Shown here: piece by piece, positions 1 through 7,834 of the stretch
Numbering within the stretch: position 1 is the stretch's first letter
Layout of the letters: the number at the start of each line of letters is the position of its first letter
Virus record (IMG/VR): IMGVR_UViG_3300002052_000043
Location: 1-39,849 of that record
DNA: 39,849 nucleotides
Strand: one strand, 5' to 3'
Source: a virus
The notes under the pieces: model-generated
What the model was told of the DNA's origin: nothing
Databases searched by the model: none
The model's input: the letters and a program-made list of their open reading frames with translations, nothing else
Program-made: the position numbers and the translations under genes

Positions 1-359
1 AGGGACTGCTGGGCAAGCCAGCGCAAAGCGACCTCTTCCAAGTCCATCGGGACCTGCGAGTTCGCACGCGTTTCATCGGCCAGCGGGTGAGCAAGAGCGT
101 ATTGAAGCGTCTGGTACGTTGAGCTCGAAACCCCATAGCCCGCCCGAGAATACTTGTCGCCGTAGGCGCGCGGCTTCATCTCGTCCAGGAACCAGTATTT
201 CTTGGTCAGGATGATGTAAGTCCCGTTGTCTTTGTCCACCGGCACATTGGCAAATGCCCGAGCGGCCACAAAGCGGCTGTCGGCCTGAGCAAATGCAAGC
301 AGCATGTTGGTCAGTATTGGATCGATAGGTTGAACGTCTAAAGCTGTTGGTAAAGGCAT
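1..359 (-). CDS. Major capsid protein (N-terminal 119 residues, partial)
   Basis: The gene begins with ATG at 359-357, preceded by a strong AGGAGGT ribosome site, and runs off the left edge, so only about 119 residues are visible. The N-terminus (MPLPTALDVQPIDPILTN) followed by an FVAARAFANVPVDKDNG segment and a KKYWFLDE segment resembles HK97-fold major capsid proteins, which form the icosahedral shell. The position fits: it follows the protease/scaffold and the decoration protein, the usual order in this kind of head operon. Fold assignment is from pattern and context, since the P- and A-domains lie outside the window. Confidence 0.75.
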   Translation of the reverse strand, partial: MPLPTALDVQPIDPILTNMLLAFAQADSRFVAARAFANVPVDKDNGTYIILTKKYWFLDEMKPRAYGDKYSRAGYGVSSSTYQTLQYALAHPLADETRANSQVPMDLEEVALRWLAQQS

Positions 360-369
360 CGTCTACCTC

Positions 370-750
370 CTAGTACCGGCTCGCGCCGAACAGGAAAACT
401 CGAATGATGTCGCCCGCGGCGGTGGAGGCATCGATCGCCATCCCTACAACTCGCCCGTTATCCGTGGACGTATCGCTCAAGAGTCCTGTCGAATTTGGTC
501 CCAAAATGTCACCGATGGCGACATCCGTAGGAGTGACCATAGCCTTGCACATGCCGAGCACCGCCACCTCGGCGGGCTCGCCATCAGCCGGTTCGTTCTG
601 CAGGATGCCGATCGCCACGTCGGACGAGGCTGACACGGCCACGACCTCGCCCGCGGTCGATGCCAGCTTCACGCAGTAATACTGCTTCGCCGAAAGATTT
701 GCACCTGCGAGCAGGCCAGGAAGCGTGATATATTCTCCCCAGGTTGTCAT
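370..750 (-). CDS. Capsid decoration / head stabilisation protein
   Basis: A 126-residue protein rich in Ala, Val and Gly with alternating beta-type segments such as VVAVSASSDVAIGILQNEP and GRVVGMAIDASTAAGDIIRV. This composition and the ending on a 'GDIIRVFL' strand are typical of DUF2190/lambda gpD-like decoration proteins that bind to the outside of the mature capsid. It lies 10 bases upstream of the capsid gene and directly downstream of the protease/scaffold gene, which is the classical place for a decoration gene. Residue-level proof of the family would need a profile search. Confidence 0.7.
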   Translation of the reverse strand: MTTWGEYITLPGLLAGANLSAKQYYCVKLASTAGEVVAVSASSDVAIGILQNEPADGEPAEVAVLGMCKAMVTPTDVAIGDILGPNSTGLLSDTSTDNGRVVGMAIDASTAAGDIIRVFLFGASRY

Positions 751-760
751 ATTTATCCTC

Positions 761-2116
761 CTACAGCGTGTCCGTGTAGGCTTTCGCCAACTCGGGCTTC
801 AACTCACGGACGATACCCATCGCCGTGAGATAATCGACCTTGTGCTCTTTCTGAGCCTCAAGGATGGCCGCGTGGAACTGCCCACCGGGAGTTTCAATGC
901 CCTTGTCGGTATCGCCTTCCTCGCCGGTCAGCTTGCTTTCATCGATCTGCTTGGACAGAGCCTTGAAGTTGCGGATGACCCATTCGGCCTGCTCCTTCGA
1001 CATGCCGGCGAGCATCTCCAGGGTCTCTTTCTCCTCGCCCAGCTTGACGAATGCGGCGCCGAACTCCTCCTTGACCTTATCTTTCTTAAGGTCGTCCCGC
1101 TCCTTGACGGCCGCCTTGTATTCCTCGGGGATCTCCGGCTTCTCAGGCAAAATCCTCGAAAGCAAGCTTTCAAAGAAATTCTTGGAAACCATTACGTTTT
1201 CGTCTGTCATGATCACCTTCTCCTTGCCGATTGGCTCCACATGATAAAGCGCCGCATTCTCGCCCAGGTGCGGACGATGAAGCAGCGCCAGACCAACAAT
1301 CAAAGGACCGTTGATCATTTCTCCTGTCTCTGGATTTTCAAATCCTCCGTCTTCGTCCCATATAACCTCCGGTGATGTATATCTCCAGGCGCCCTCAGCG
1401 AGTGCCTGAGAGCCTTTTTCGTTGTATTCGGGCTTGCCATAAAGCCCATCTTCACGCACTTCCAACCCGACAAGATGCCCGCCTGCTGGCAAAGCATCTT
1501 CGTGACCACCGAGCTTGATCGGTGGCTTGAAATGCGGGATCTTGAATTTCGCCGCCAGCTCGGGCGTGATGATCCGCTCCACGCCTTTCTTGATGATCCT
1601 GCCGAACTTGAAAAGCCTCAGCGGTTCGCCGGGCTTCACGGTCACGTAGTTGTCGATCTCGTCGATGAGGTACATGCTCTCTCCGTAAGATGCCATGCCG
1701 CGAGCGACACAGGCTTTCTTGAGCGCACCACAGAATCGGGCCTTATCCGAAACCGGAAACCCGCCGAAGGACGATTGTGAACAGCGGGTGAAAAACCCGG
1801 GACTCGGTCCGAACTTGGCACATAGACCACGGAGCATAGGTTCTGGAATGCGTTCAATAGCGTAAATATTGATCTTAGAAAATCCATGCGCTTCCATTTG
1901 CTCGGCACAGTCGGGACAAAACTCTTTCATCTCTTCGACTGTGACCCATCCGTCAAACTCTTCGGCTCCCATCTTGCCCTCCTTGTACTGCTTCCATAGG
2001 CCGTGACATTTGGCAGCCGCGTGACTCGAATCTTTGATGCCTTCGTTGCTCATCACATAAGAAATGCAACGCGGGATGTATTCGTCTTCTGTTTCGCCCG
2101 GTCTAGGTCGTGGCAT
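761..2116 (-). CDS. Mu I-like prohead protease with C-terminal scaffold
   Basis: About 451 residues from the MPRPRPGETEDEYIPRC start. Such MPRP...E...RC N-termini are frequent in phage head protease proteins, so I prefer this ATG over one at 2143, which sits in a hairpin loop. The middle part (roughly residues 205-295: HLVGLEVREDGLYGKPEYN, EGAWRYTSPEVIW, LLHRPHLGENAAL) matches the Mu I-type prohead protease. The last third is charged and helical (KERDDLKKDKVKEEF), typical of a fused scaffold that is cleaved off on maturation. Cysteine-rich N-terminal segments (CPDCAEQ, FFTRCSQSS) have no clear role. Downstream neighbours are the decoration and capsid genes. No good ribosome site precedes 2116; a GGAGAG lies 12 bases before 2143. 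Confidence 0.75.
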   Translation of the reverse strand: MPRPRPGETEDEYIPRCISYVMSNEGIKDSSHAAAKCHGLWKQYKEGKMGAEEFDGWVTVEEMKEFCPDCAEQMEAHGFSKINIYAIERIPEPMLRGLCAKFGPSPGFFTRCSQSSFGGFPVSDKARFCGALKKACVARGMASYGESMYLIDEIDNYVTVKPGEPLRLFKFGRIIKKGVERIITPELAAKFKIPHFKPPIKLGGHEDALPAGGHLVGLEVREDGLYGKPEYNEKGSQALAEGAWRYTSPEVIWDEDGGFENPETGEMINGPLIVGLALLHRPHLGENAALYHVEPIGKEKVIMTDENVMVSKNFFESLLSRILPEKPEIPEEYKAAVKERDDLKKDKVKEEFGAAFVKLGEEKETLEMLAGMSKEQAEWVIRNFKALSKQIDESKLTGEEGDTDKGIETPGGQFHAAILEAQKEHKVDYLTAMGIVRELKPELAKAYTDTL

Positions 2117-2155
2117 AAAATAAAAAACGCCGCCGATCCGCATGGATCAACGGCG
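2117..2155 (-). terminator. Terminator-like hairpin with start codon in loop
   Basis: On the minus strand, arms GGATCAACGGCG (2144-2155 in plus orientation) and CGCCGCCGATCC (2128-2139) pair as 5 bp, a 2x2 internal mismatch and 5 bp around an ATGC tetraloop, followed by a TTTTTT run (2127-2122) and more T-rich sequence. This has the form of a Rho-independent terminator between the Com-like gene and the protease gene. The alternative protease start ATG 2143-2141 is the loop itself. It may reduce read-through into the protease and capsid genes, or regulate initiation. Confidence 0.45.
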
Positions 2156-2205
2156 CTCTCCGGCGCTCTTCGCCTCACAAGGGCACTCTAGGTGCTCGTG
2201 CGGAA

Positions 2206-2409
2206 TTATTCAACTGAATCTAGTATAACCATTTCTTGTACGCTGTCAACCAGTACCTCTTGGTAAGCATACATTCTGGAGCACTTCGGACAGCGGATCT
2301 CAATATAGGAGCCGGGTACTAACCGGACGCGGGCAAGCAACCTCCCACAGTGCTGACAGCGGTGATCTTCGGGCTTCAATCGTTTAGCGTCCTTGTTGTT
2401 CCCGCTCAT
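2206..2409 (-). CDS. Com-like zinc-ribbon protein
   Basis: A 67-residue protein with HRCQHCGRLLAR followed by EIRCPKCSRMY: two CxxC pairs about 19 residues apart, with the CxxCxRLLAR and I-x-CPxC signatures of the Mu Com family. In Mu, Com is an RNA-binding translational activator of mom, the DNA-modification gene; no mom homologue is recognised here. The ATG overlaps the stop codon of the upstream gp10-like gene (ATGA), so this start is preferred over longer possibilities and the two are translationally coupled. The role in this phage is unknown. Confidence 0.7.
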   Translation of the reverse strand: MSGNNKDAKRLKPEDHRCQHCGRLLARVRLVPGSYIEIRCPKCSRMYAYQEVLVDSVQEMVILDSVE

Positions 2410-2870
2410 AAACCTCTGCCTTCGAGGAACTTCGCCAGCTCCTCGGCCATGATCTTCCAGGCACGCAAAATCTTTCCGTAGGCCTTGCCGATGATCGTGT
2501 CGATGGTCCACCAGTACGCGGAGAATGGATAAATCTGCTGTGTGTGCCGTGAACCGATGACATATTGAGCATATTTCAATCGCGTGCCGAAACTGCCAAC
2601 CGCACCCTTGCTATACATCTTGATGCCGAAGATTTGCGGTTGTCCCGTAGCTCCTCCGCCCATCGACGAGCCCAAAGAACGACCAAGCGTCCCGGTCCGA
2701 ACATAGCGACTGGTCGCTGGCGCAGGAGGATAAGGCGGCACGTTTTCCCACAGGATCGTAAGCGATGCGACCATGGTCTTCTGTTCGGCCTGCTTGTAGA
2801 CCTGCGGTGTGCGCTGCAACCGATCAATGAGCTCGTCAAGCCCTTCGACTTCCATGACTTTAGGCGACAT
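2406..2870 (-). CDS. HK97 gp10-like / head-tail structural protein
   Basis: 154 residues. The N-terminus has the pattern VEGLDELIDRLQRTPQ common in HK97 gp10-like proteins (head-tail joining or tail completion), followed by a central PPYPPAPATSRYVRTGTL segment and an aromatic YAQYVIGSRHTQQIYPF segment. Similar proteins with a Y-x-R-T-G-x-L core occur between head morphogenesis and protease genes in many siphophages. Its start overlaps the end of the upstream head morphogenesis gene. The exact structural role (completion or closure) is inferred. Confidence 0.55.
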   Translation of the reverse strand: MSPKVMEVEGLDELIDRLQRTPQVYKQAEQKTMVASLTILWENVPPYPPAPATSRYVRTGTLGRSLGSSMGGGATGQPQIFGIKMYSKGAVGSFGTRLKYAQYVIGSRHTQQIYPFSAYWWTIDTIIGKAYGKILRAWKIMAEELAKFLEGRGL

Positions 2871-3591
2871 AGGCTACCTTATTTGCTTCAAGATATTCGA
2901 CGACATCCAGATCGCCGAACCATCCGAAGCCTTGGCGGATCTGCTCGCGCAATCCTTCGAGACTGACGACTGGGAGCAGCCAGCATCTACAATTCGGATG
3001 AGCTGGTGGCCCCATCCAGGCGAACTCATAGCCACCCCTAAATCGTCTTTGCAACAGTTCCGGTGTCATATCTTGCGGAAGCAAAGCGAACTGACCTTCT
3101 AACTGAACAATCTTATTATGGAGCGGTCTGCAAAATGGACACACCCGTTCATCCACCGCAGTCTGCCACTTTTTCGCTCCAACAAAACCCGTGGACTGCC
3201 ACGCCATCATATTGCCCGATGCGAAGATGCGCGTCACTTCGGTCACGGCGATGGATCTTGCCCGGCTGTCACCGAAGATCGGGATGAGCCTTGATTCAAG
3301 TGCCGAGATCGGATCGCCCGATTCGATCCACTGTTCGATGGCCTGTACCGTCTGCCTGCGCGTTGTCTCGGTGATGTCCTTGATCCATTCGAACTGGTAA
3401 GTACGCAGGAAATCGAGCGCGGCCTGATTGATCACGTCCCATCCGATGAGCGTCCGCAGATTGGGTGGCAGGAGATCGATGCCGCTTCCCGCACCAGCGA
3501 GCAGGGCGAGCATGAACAGCTCGCTCAGTTCGCCGCTGAATCGACTGGCTTCTCTGATCCAGAATTCGGGGTCGAGGGGGTCAGGCATCAT
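2860..3591 (-). CDS. Head morphogenesis protein (SPP1 gp7 / Mu F-like)
   Basis: 243 residues. The C-terminal half carries the hallmark of the SPP1 gp7/Mu F minor head protein family: TEVTRIFASGN, then VDERVCPFCRPLHNK (CxxC at about 151-154) and PPAHPNCRCWLLPV (HPNCRC at about 198-203). The family member binds the portal and is packaged in low copy number in the procapsid. A helical N-terminal half (including TTRRQTVQAIEQWIE) precedes it. It follows the portal by two intervening genes, a normal position apart from the sulfotransferase-like insertion. Confidence 0.85.
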   Translation of the reverse strand: MMPDPLDPEFWIREASRFSGELSELFMLALLAGAGSGIDLLPPNLRTLIGWDVINQAALDFLRTYQFEWIKDITETTRRQTVQAIEQWIESGDPISALESRLIPIFGDSRARSIAVTEVTRIFASGNMMAWQSTGFVGAKKWQTAVDERVCPFCRPLHNKIVQLEGQFALLPQDMTPELLQRRFRGGYEFAWMGPPAHPNCRCWLLPVVSLEGLREQIRQGFGWFGDLDVVEYLEANKVAYVA

Positions 3592-3808
3592 TCACCTTTA
3601 ATAAAAAAGTTCCCTTTGGCGAAGTTCCATCTGCTTCAAACCAATATGAATCTTGATCACTCATAACAACAATTCGTTTAGATGGCAAAATAGCCCCTTC
3701 AATAATTTTGGTGTTTGGATGATTCCAGGGATCAAACCAAACAATTTCAAGAGAAATATCTTTATCTGTAAATAATGGACCGACGATCTTGTCAAGAAAA
3801 TGCGTCAT
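3581..3808 (-). CDS. Small protein of unknown function
   Basis: 75 residues starting at MTHFLDK, chosen because GGAGGTGATGGG lies directly before this ATG and the ATG overlaps the upstream stop (ATGA). The sequence has short hydrophobic strands (ISLEIVWFDPWNHP, SKRIVVMSDQDSYWFEAD) suggesting a small beta-rich domain; no family was recognised. It sits between the sulfotransferase-like gene and the head morphogenesis gene, overlapping both, so it is co-translated with them. Base composition here (3600-3800) is more AT-rich than the surrounding head genes, a possible sign of later acquisition. Confidence 0.55.
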   Translation of the reverse strand: MTHFLDKIVGPLFTDKDISLEIVWFDPWNHPNTKIIEGAILPSKRIVVMSDQDSYWFEADGTSPKGTFLLKVNDA

Positions 3809-4314
3809 CCCATCACCTCCATCTGATGTGCCCCCCAATCCTTCCGCTCCTCAACCCACAGCGGATGATAGGCGAGGCTTTCATACTCAATCTCGAATGG
3901 ATTTACGATCTTGTCTTTCTGCCATTTGTCCCAATACCAGTATTTGAGTTCGGCGATATTCCCTTCCGCGACCTCGTATCTCATCAATTCGACCGACTCC
4001 CAGATCCACTTGATCCGCTCCTGGCTGGCGATGATGTCTTCGGTTTCTCTTCGCATGAGAACCACGGCCACGCTATCGTGAGCTCCAAGCATGTGCACCC
4101 ACCGGCATAGAGCGGGACAGTGGACGACCAGATTTTCGTCCAGATTGCGGGCCATGAGTCCGCTGAGATGGTAAAGGCTGTCGGTGTGAAAATCCCGCTC
4201 ATCGACGAAGATGTGTCCTGTGTCATGGGCGATCATCCTGGCGCAGATGCGTGTGCCGGATCGCTGAGGTCCGGTGACGAACACGCGGTTGAAAGGCTTG
4301 AGAGGTTCAAACAC
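3805..4314 (-). CDS. Sulfotransferase-like P-loop protein
   Basis: 169 residues from a GTG start overlapping the portal stop, with AAAGG upstream. The N-terminus VFVTGPQRSGTRICARM (about residues 11-27) matches the 5'-phosphosulfate-binding loop of sulfotransferases (GxxRSGT). VVLMRRETEDIIASQERIKW (about 85-103) matches the R-x3-D-x3-S element that binds the 3'-phosphate of PAPS. Sulfotransferases move sulfate from PAPS to sugars, proteins or small molecules. The protein is shorter than typical cellular enzymes. It lies between portal and head morphogenesis genes, so it may modify a virion component or be a moron. A different P-loop activity, such as a kinase, is possible. Confidence 0.6.
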   Translation of the reverse strand: MFEPLKPFNRVFVTGPQRSGTRICARMIAHDTGHIFVDERDFHTDSLYHLSGLMARNLDENLVVHCPALCRWVHMLGAHDSVAVVLMRRETEDIIASQERIKWIWESVELMRYEVAEGNIAELKYWYWDKWQKDKIVNPFEIEYESLAYHPLWVEERKDWGAHQMEVMG

Positions 4315-5722
4315 GCTTGATGCCTTTTGCCCCTTTTATCACCCGCTTTTTCAGATCGGCGAAATAACTTTTGATCGTCTGCTCCCATCTGCGCTCGAAC
4401 CTGCGCCGCTCAACATCATCCGGCGCACCGGCATAGTATTCCGCTCCCATCTTCTCTTCCTCTTCGCCTTCCTGCTCCTCTTTCTTTTTCCGCAGGCCCT
4501 CGAGCATCGGTGTGATCATCGAGCGCTTCTGCTCTTTCACTTCATCGATTTCTTCCGGCGCTCGCTCGGGTAGCTTGGCCGCTCCTCTCAGCCAGATCTC
4601 ATCCTCGGTCGTCCAGGTGATGAAAGGTGAAATGGCTGTCAGGAACTCGCCCAGAGACTTGATGTCCACATCGCCTGCAGGCGAGTGATCGAAGCGCAGT
4701 CCCTCCGCATCATAGCCGTTGAGCCTCATCAAGCGCGGGATGGCGAACTTCGTGTGCGTCTCGGAGATGATGTCGGCGGTCGCGTTGACGGCCATCGTGA
4801 AGAAATCCGTTTGATCTCGGGATAGGGCAAGGGACCCGACCTGCTCCTGGCCGAGCATCAAGAACTGCGCCAGGGCGCTCATCAGCATCCGGCTCTCGTA
4901 GCGCTTGACGATCTCGTCGGTGTTGAACTGCCTCGAGCCGCCAGTGGACAGTAATTGCACCTCCCAACCAAACGGTCTGACCACGCCCGCCTGCTCATCG
5001 TTACGGATGTTGCGAACCAGCTTACTCGCTTTGCTGTAATCCGAATTGGTATCGGTTTCGTCGGTCGTTGCATTTTCTGGAAGTCCAATAACCGGCAAGC
5101 CCGCCAGATCGCGCTCAATCCCGATCGCTTCGATCTGCTGGATGTTCTTGGCGTAGTAGTATGGAATCCAAGATTGCCTCAAAATACTGCGACCTTCTGG
5201 ATTGTTCTTCTCGATATTCACCCGGTAGACGATCAGCTTTTCAATCGGAATCGGCGTCGGCGTCGGATTCCTCACCGTCTGCTGCACGACGCCTTCCATC
5301 CCGCCCTTTTCGTCAAGGTCCCACTTCCAAACCGTGTCCTGACCTCGAGGAGCGAACTTGCGCCACAAGATCCGGCTCCCGTCGCGCTGGTAGACGATCT
5401 CGAAGATCGAATGACCGAAGGGTAGGAATGTGAGCGCCTCTTCGATGTGGTCCTTCTGAGAGTGCGACATCGTGTCCCAGGAATCATTAAGGATCTCCAA
5501 GCGGGGATCCTCTTCGCCCTCTTCGCTTTCATAATTCCAATCGATAGAAAGGATGGACTGCTTGATGGCAACAAGCAGGGCTCCGATGATGGGCGAGTTG
5601 AGCCGCATCTCGTTATAACGCTTGAAGCCCTCTTTACCTTGTAGCTCTCGCAGGAAATCCTCACGGATCTGCCCGCTCCACTCGTCAAGTCCTACGATTC
5701 CGATTTCTTTGTTTTGTGGCAT
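4307..5722 (-). CDS. Portal protein
   Basis: 471 residues. The N-terminal part, EMRLNSPIIGALLVAIKQSIL with WNYESEEGEEDPR, and the EALTFLPFGHSIFEIVYQRDG segment are typical of Mu gp29/DUF935-like and related portal proteins. These form the dodecameric ring through which DNA enters the capsid. The C-terminus is highly charged (KKKEEQEGEEEEK) as in other portals. The start lies 2 bases after the terminase large subunit stop, the standard terminase-portal arrangement. Confidence 0.85.
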   Translation of the reverse strand: MPQNKEIGIVGLDEWSGQIREDFLRELQGKEGFKRYNEMRLNSPIIGALLVAIKQSILSIDWNYESEEGEEDPRLEILNDSWDTMSHSQKDHIEEALTFLPFGHSIFEIVYQRDGSRILWRKFAPRGQDTVWKWDLDEKGGMEGVVQQTVRNPTPTPIPIEKLIVYRVNIEKNNPEGRSILRQSWIPYYYAKNIQQIEAIGIERDLAGLPVIGLPENATTDETDTNSDYSKASKLVRNIRNDEQAGVVRPFGWEVQLLSTGGSRQFNTDEIVKRYESRMLMSALAQFLMLGQEQVGSLALSRDQTDFFTMAVNATADIISETHTKFAIPRLMRLNGYDAEGLRFDHSPAGDVDIKSLGEFLTAISPFITWTTEDEIWLRGAAKLPERAPEEIDEVKEQKRSMITPMLEGLRKKKEEQEGEEEEKMGAEYYAGAPDDVERRRFERRWEQTIKSYFADLKKRVIKGAKGIKRV

Positions 5723-5723
5723 G

Positions 5724-6995
5724 TTAATATCGCTTCCACCTAGATTTCTCGCCTACTGGCTCTTCTAGGAATTTGGATTCTTGAATAGGTTGTGTCTCGG
5801 GTAAACTCCTCGCTCGGATCGCCGGGATGATTTCTGTGATAACCCAAACCAAAGCATCCAGTCGGTTCGGCGACCATTTGGAAACCCCCGGAACCCAGGT
5901 GCAGAGCTCGTCTTCCAGATCGGGGAATTCGCCCACATGATGAATTCTACCTTGTTCGTACAATGCCGCAACTGGCTCTGCCCGAACTGCTTTGCCTCTT
6001 GTGGCGTGGACATCTTTGTAAGATACTAGCTCACCGCCTTCAAGCCTGCGGATGGTATTCTCCACCATATCCCCGCCGTAGTTCTTTTCTCCTACGATCC
6101 GGTCGGCTTCATTATGGTGGTATGCCGTGAGAACCTCCGAGCCCCATTTGGCAGGCGAAGCCTTGAGGCTCCTGTCCTCTATGATATATCCATCTCCGTC
6201 TTTTCCCAAAGCACCAACGATGATCCCGCACTCGGTTGCACCGCCAGGAGGATCAACCCCTACAATAACACGAACTAGAGCAGGGTGCGAAGTGACACGA
6301 TGGTCCTCGATCATCTCCTGCCGGCGCCATAGTGCCATTGGGTCGTCTTCGATGTCCTCGGCAAGGATCTCGGCGCGGTAAGCGATTGTCGTCATATCTA
6401 ATGTGATTTCGTCTAATGCCTCTTGACTCAAATGGGGATTATCGTGACTACTAAAAACAAAGGTTTCCCAGCGTCCAGATTGATCTTCTTTTGCTTTCTT
6501 AAATAATTCCTTAGAATGATGTTTGCCGCGCTTTTGCGTATAAATAAAAGTTGTATTTCCATCTGTATCTAACATCATCGGAGCTCCAACCAAACTCCAA
6601 GCGTCTTCATCCATCTGCTGATATTCATCAAGTATTAATTCATCAGCGTAATCGCCTCTCAATGAATCTGCATTCCACGCAGTTTTTGCTCTAATGCGCT
6701 GCTCCGTACCGGGAAGTTCAATGATATGTTTGGTTTCATTCTTATAGTAAATACCTGCTTCAATTGGTTCTTTTAGTGCAATCTTACACTCAAACCAAAA
6801 TCGATCAACTTGTTCTTGGGTGGGTACAGCATAGAGAATTCGATGGCCATCGAGAAAATCATCAACGGCTTTAATGGATGCGCCTGTTGTTTTGCCACTT
6901 CGTCTTCCAGCACGCACAATCTTGCGCTTGGCCTTGCTCTCAATAAATGCGCGCTGTTTTTCATGTGGAGTTTTGAGACGAACGACCAATTCCAT
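5724..6995 (-). CDS. terL: Terminase large subunit
   Basis: 423 residues. Walker A is RAGRRSGKTTGAS (GRRSGKT at about 30-36) and Walker B is ADELILDEYQQMD (about 117-129). A downstream C-motif-like FIYTQKRG segment follows. The C-terminal nuclease domain shows VGVDPPGG, VGEKNYGGDMV and SPNRLDALVWVI, which supply the acidic metal ligands of the RNase H-like fold. The enzyme pumps DNA into the procapsid and cuts concatemers. Its ATG overlaps the end of the small subunit gene by 35 bases; AAGAG precedes it. Confidence 0.93.
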   Translation of the reverse strand: MELVVRLKTPHEKQRAFIESKAKRKIVRAGRRSGKTTGASIKAVDDFLDGHRILYAVPTQEQVDRFWFECKIALKEPIEAGIYYKNETKHIIELPGTEQRIRAKTAWNADSLRGDYADELILDEYQQMDEDAWSLVGAPMMLDTDGNTTFIYTQKRGKHHSKELFKKAKEDQSGRWETFVFSSHDNPHLSQEALDEITLDMTTIAYRAEILAEDIEDDPMALWRRQEMIEDHRVTSHPALVRVIVGVDPPGGATECGIIVGALGKDGDGYIIEDRSLKASPAKWGSEVLTAYHHNEADRIVGEKNYGGDMVENTIRRLEGGELVSYKDVHATRGKAVRAEPVAALYEQGRIHHVGEFPDLEDELCTWVPGVSKWSPNRLDALVWVITEIIPAIRARSLPETQPIQESKFLEEPVGEKSRWKRY

Positions 6996-7518
6996 CTCTT
7001 ATCACTTTGATGATTACTGGACCTTCCTCGGCACCTACAACAGCATGTCTGCTAATCCGTTCGCCAACTTCAGATGCAATATCATCTAATGTCCTTCGGA
7101 ATTGTTCAATAAGTGCCGAATTAAAACGAACGATGTCAACTCGCTCGGCAAATTCCCCGCCACCGATCTGCTTGACATCTGGTAGCCATCTTTTGTCTTC
7201 GGTTTGTATCTCTTCCAGTAAAAGTTCGGCCAATTCGATTAGATCCTTAACACGCTTGGGCCAATAAGCATAGCTTGATTCAATCGCCCTTTCTTTAATG
7301 GCCTCAAACTGTGCTTGAGCTATTTCATGTTCTCTCTGTGCAATACGATCCTGCCAATGGTGCTTTGTAGACCAAGTAGCTATCGTCTCAAACCTTTTTG
7401 TTGGCGGTTTATCTTTGGTTCGTTGACAGTATTCTTCATGTAATGCACGAAGAGACCGACCTGGTCCCATATTGAAATAATCTTCAAAAGCTTGCTTCGC
7501 TTTATTCGTTTCACGCAT
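6961..7518 (-). CDS. terS: Terminase small subunit
   Basis: 185 residues. The N-terminal part (AFEDYFNMGPGRSLRALHEEY, then FETIATWSTKHHWQDRIAQRE) is the helix-turn-helix DNA-recognition domain common in small terminases, followed by a long helical oligomerisation region (YAYWPKRVKDLIELAELLLEEI). Small terminases recognise the packaging site and recruit the large subunit. It is the first gene of the leftward late operon and overlaps terL. A candidate promoter lies just upstream. Confidence 0.85.
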   Translation of the reverse strand: MRETNKAKQAFEDYFNMGPGRSLRALHEEYCQRTKDKPPTKRFETIATWSTKHHWQDRIAQREHEIAQAQFEAIKERAIESSYAYWPKRVKDLIELAELLLEEIQTEDKRWLPDVKQIGGGEFAERVDIVRFNSALIEQFRRTLDDIASEVGERISRHAVVGAEEGPVIIKVIRDGIGRSSQNST

Positions 7519-7543
7519 TTTAGTTGAATTTAGCCACGGTGAT

Positions 7544-7573
7544 ACTTTACCACAAAACGTCTTTGCGATGCAA
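7544..7573 (-). promoter_or_regulatory. Candidate promoter for the leftward packaging/head operon
   Basis: On the minus strand, TTGCAT (7573-7568) and TAAAGT (7549-7544) are separated by 18 bases and lie just upstream of the small terminase start at 7518. Both boxes match the sigma70 consensus only partly, so it would be weak or require activation, as expected for a late promoter. It is back to back with the strong rightward promoter. Confidence 0.35.
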
Positions 7574-7581
7574 TTTAGTGC

Positions 7582-7610
7582 TTGACATGACTATAAACCT
7601 ATTATATAAT
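7582..7610 (+). promoter_or_regulatory. Strong sigma70 promoter for the rightward early operon
   Basis: TTGACA (7582-7587) and TATAAT (7605-7610) are separated by exactly 17 bases: a perfect match to the sigma70 consensus. It points to the first rightward gene at 7633, which has a GAGGAGAG ribosome site. This is the expected form of an immediate-early phage promoter read by host polymerase. Confidence 0.88.
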
Positions 7611-7632
7611 TACTTATGAGGAGAGTGACAAG

Positions 7633-7833
7633 ATGACATTCCAACAATTACGCGAAAATCAGGAAGAACTGCTCGAAAGCTACCGGGCTCCGCTCTTGGC
7701 AAAGATCCGCAAACTAACCAAGGCGAACGATGATCTGCAGACGGAGAACAACCAGCTCAGAGCAGTTTTATATCAAGTCGGCAAAGATTACGGGATCGAG
7801 GATCTTGCCGATTATGTGTTTGTGGAGGGTTGA
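7633..7833 (+). CDS. Small coiled-coil protein, first early gene
   Basis: 66 residues. The central part LLAKIRKLTKANDDLQTENNQ has heptad-like leucine spacing and is predicted to form a coiled coil, so the protein is probably a dimer. The C-terminus is acidic (GIEDLADYVFVEG). It is the first product from the consensus promoter at 7582 and is preceded by GAGGAGAG. Its position suggests an early takeover role such as binding a host factor, but no family was recognised. Confidence 0.6.
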   Translation: MTFQQLRENQEELLESYRAPLLAKIRKLTKANDDLQTENNQLRAVLYQVGKDYGIEDLADYVFVEG

Positions 7834-7834
7834 G

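Noticed and set aside
725-1375. Plus-strand open frame of about 216 codons opposite the protease gene
   Set aside because: It is antisense to a well-supported gene, has no recognised domain and lies against the transcription direction of the operon.
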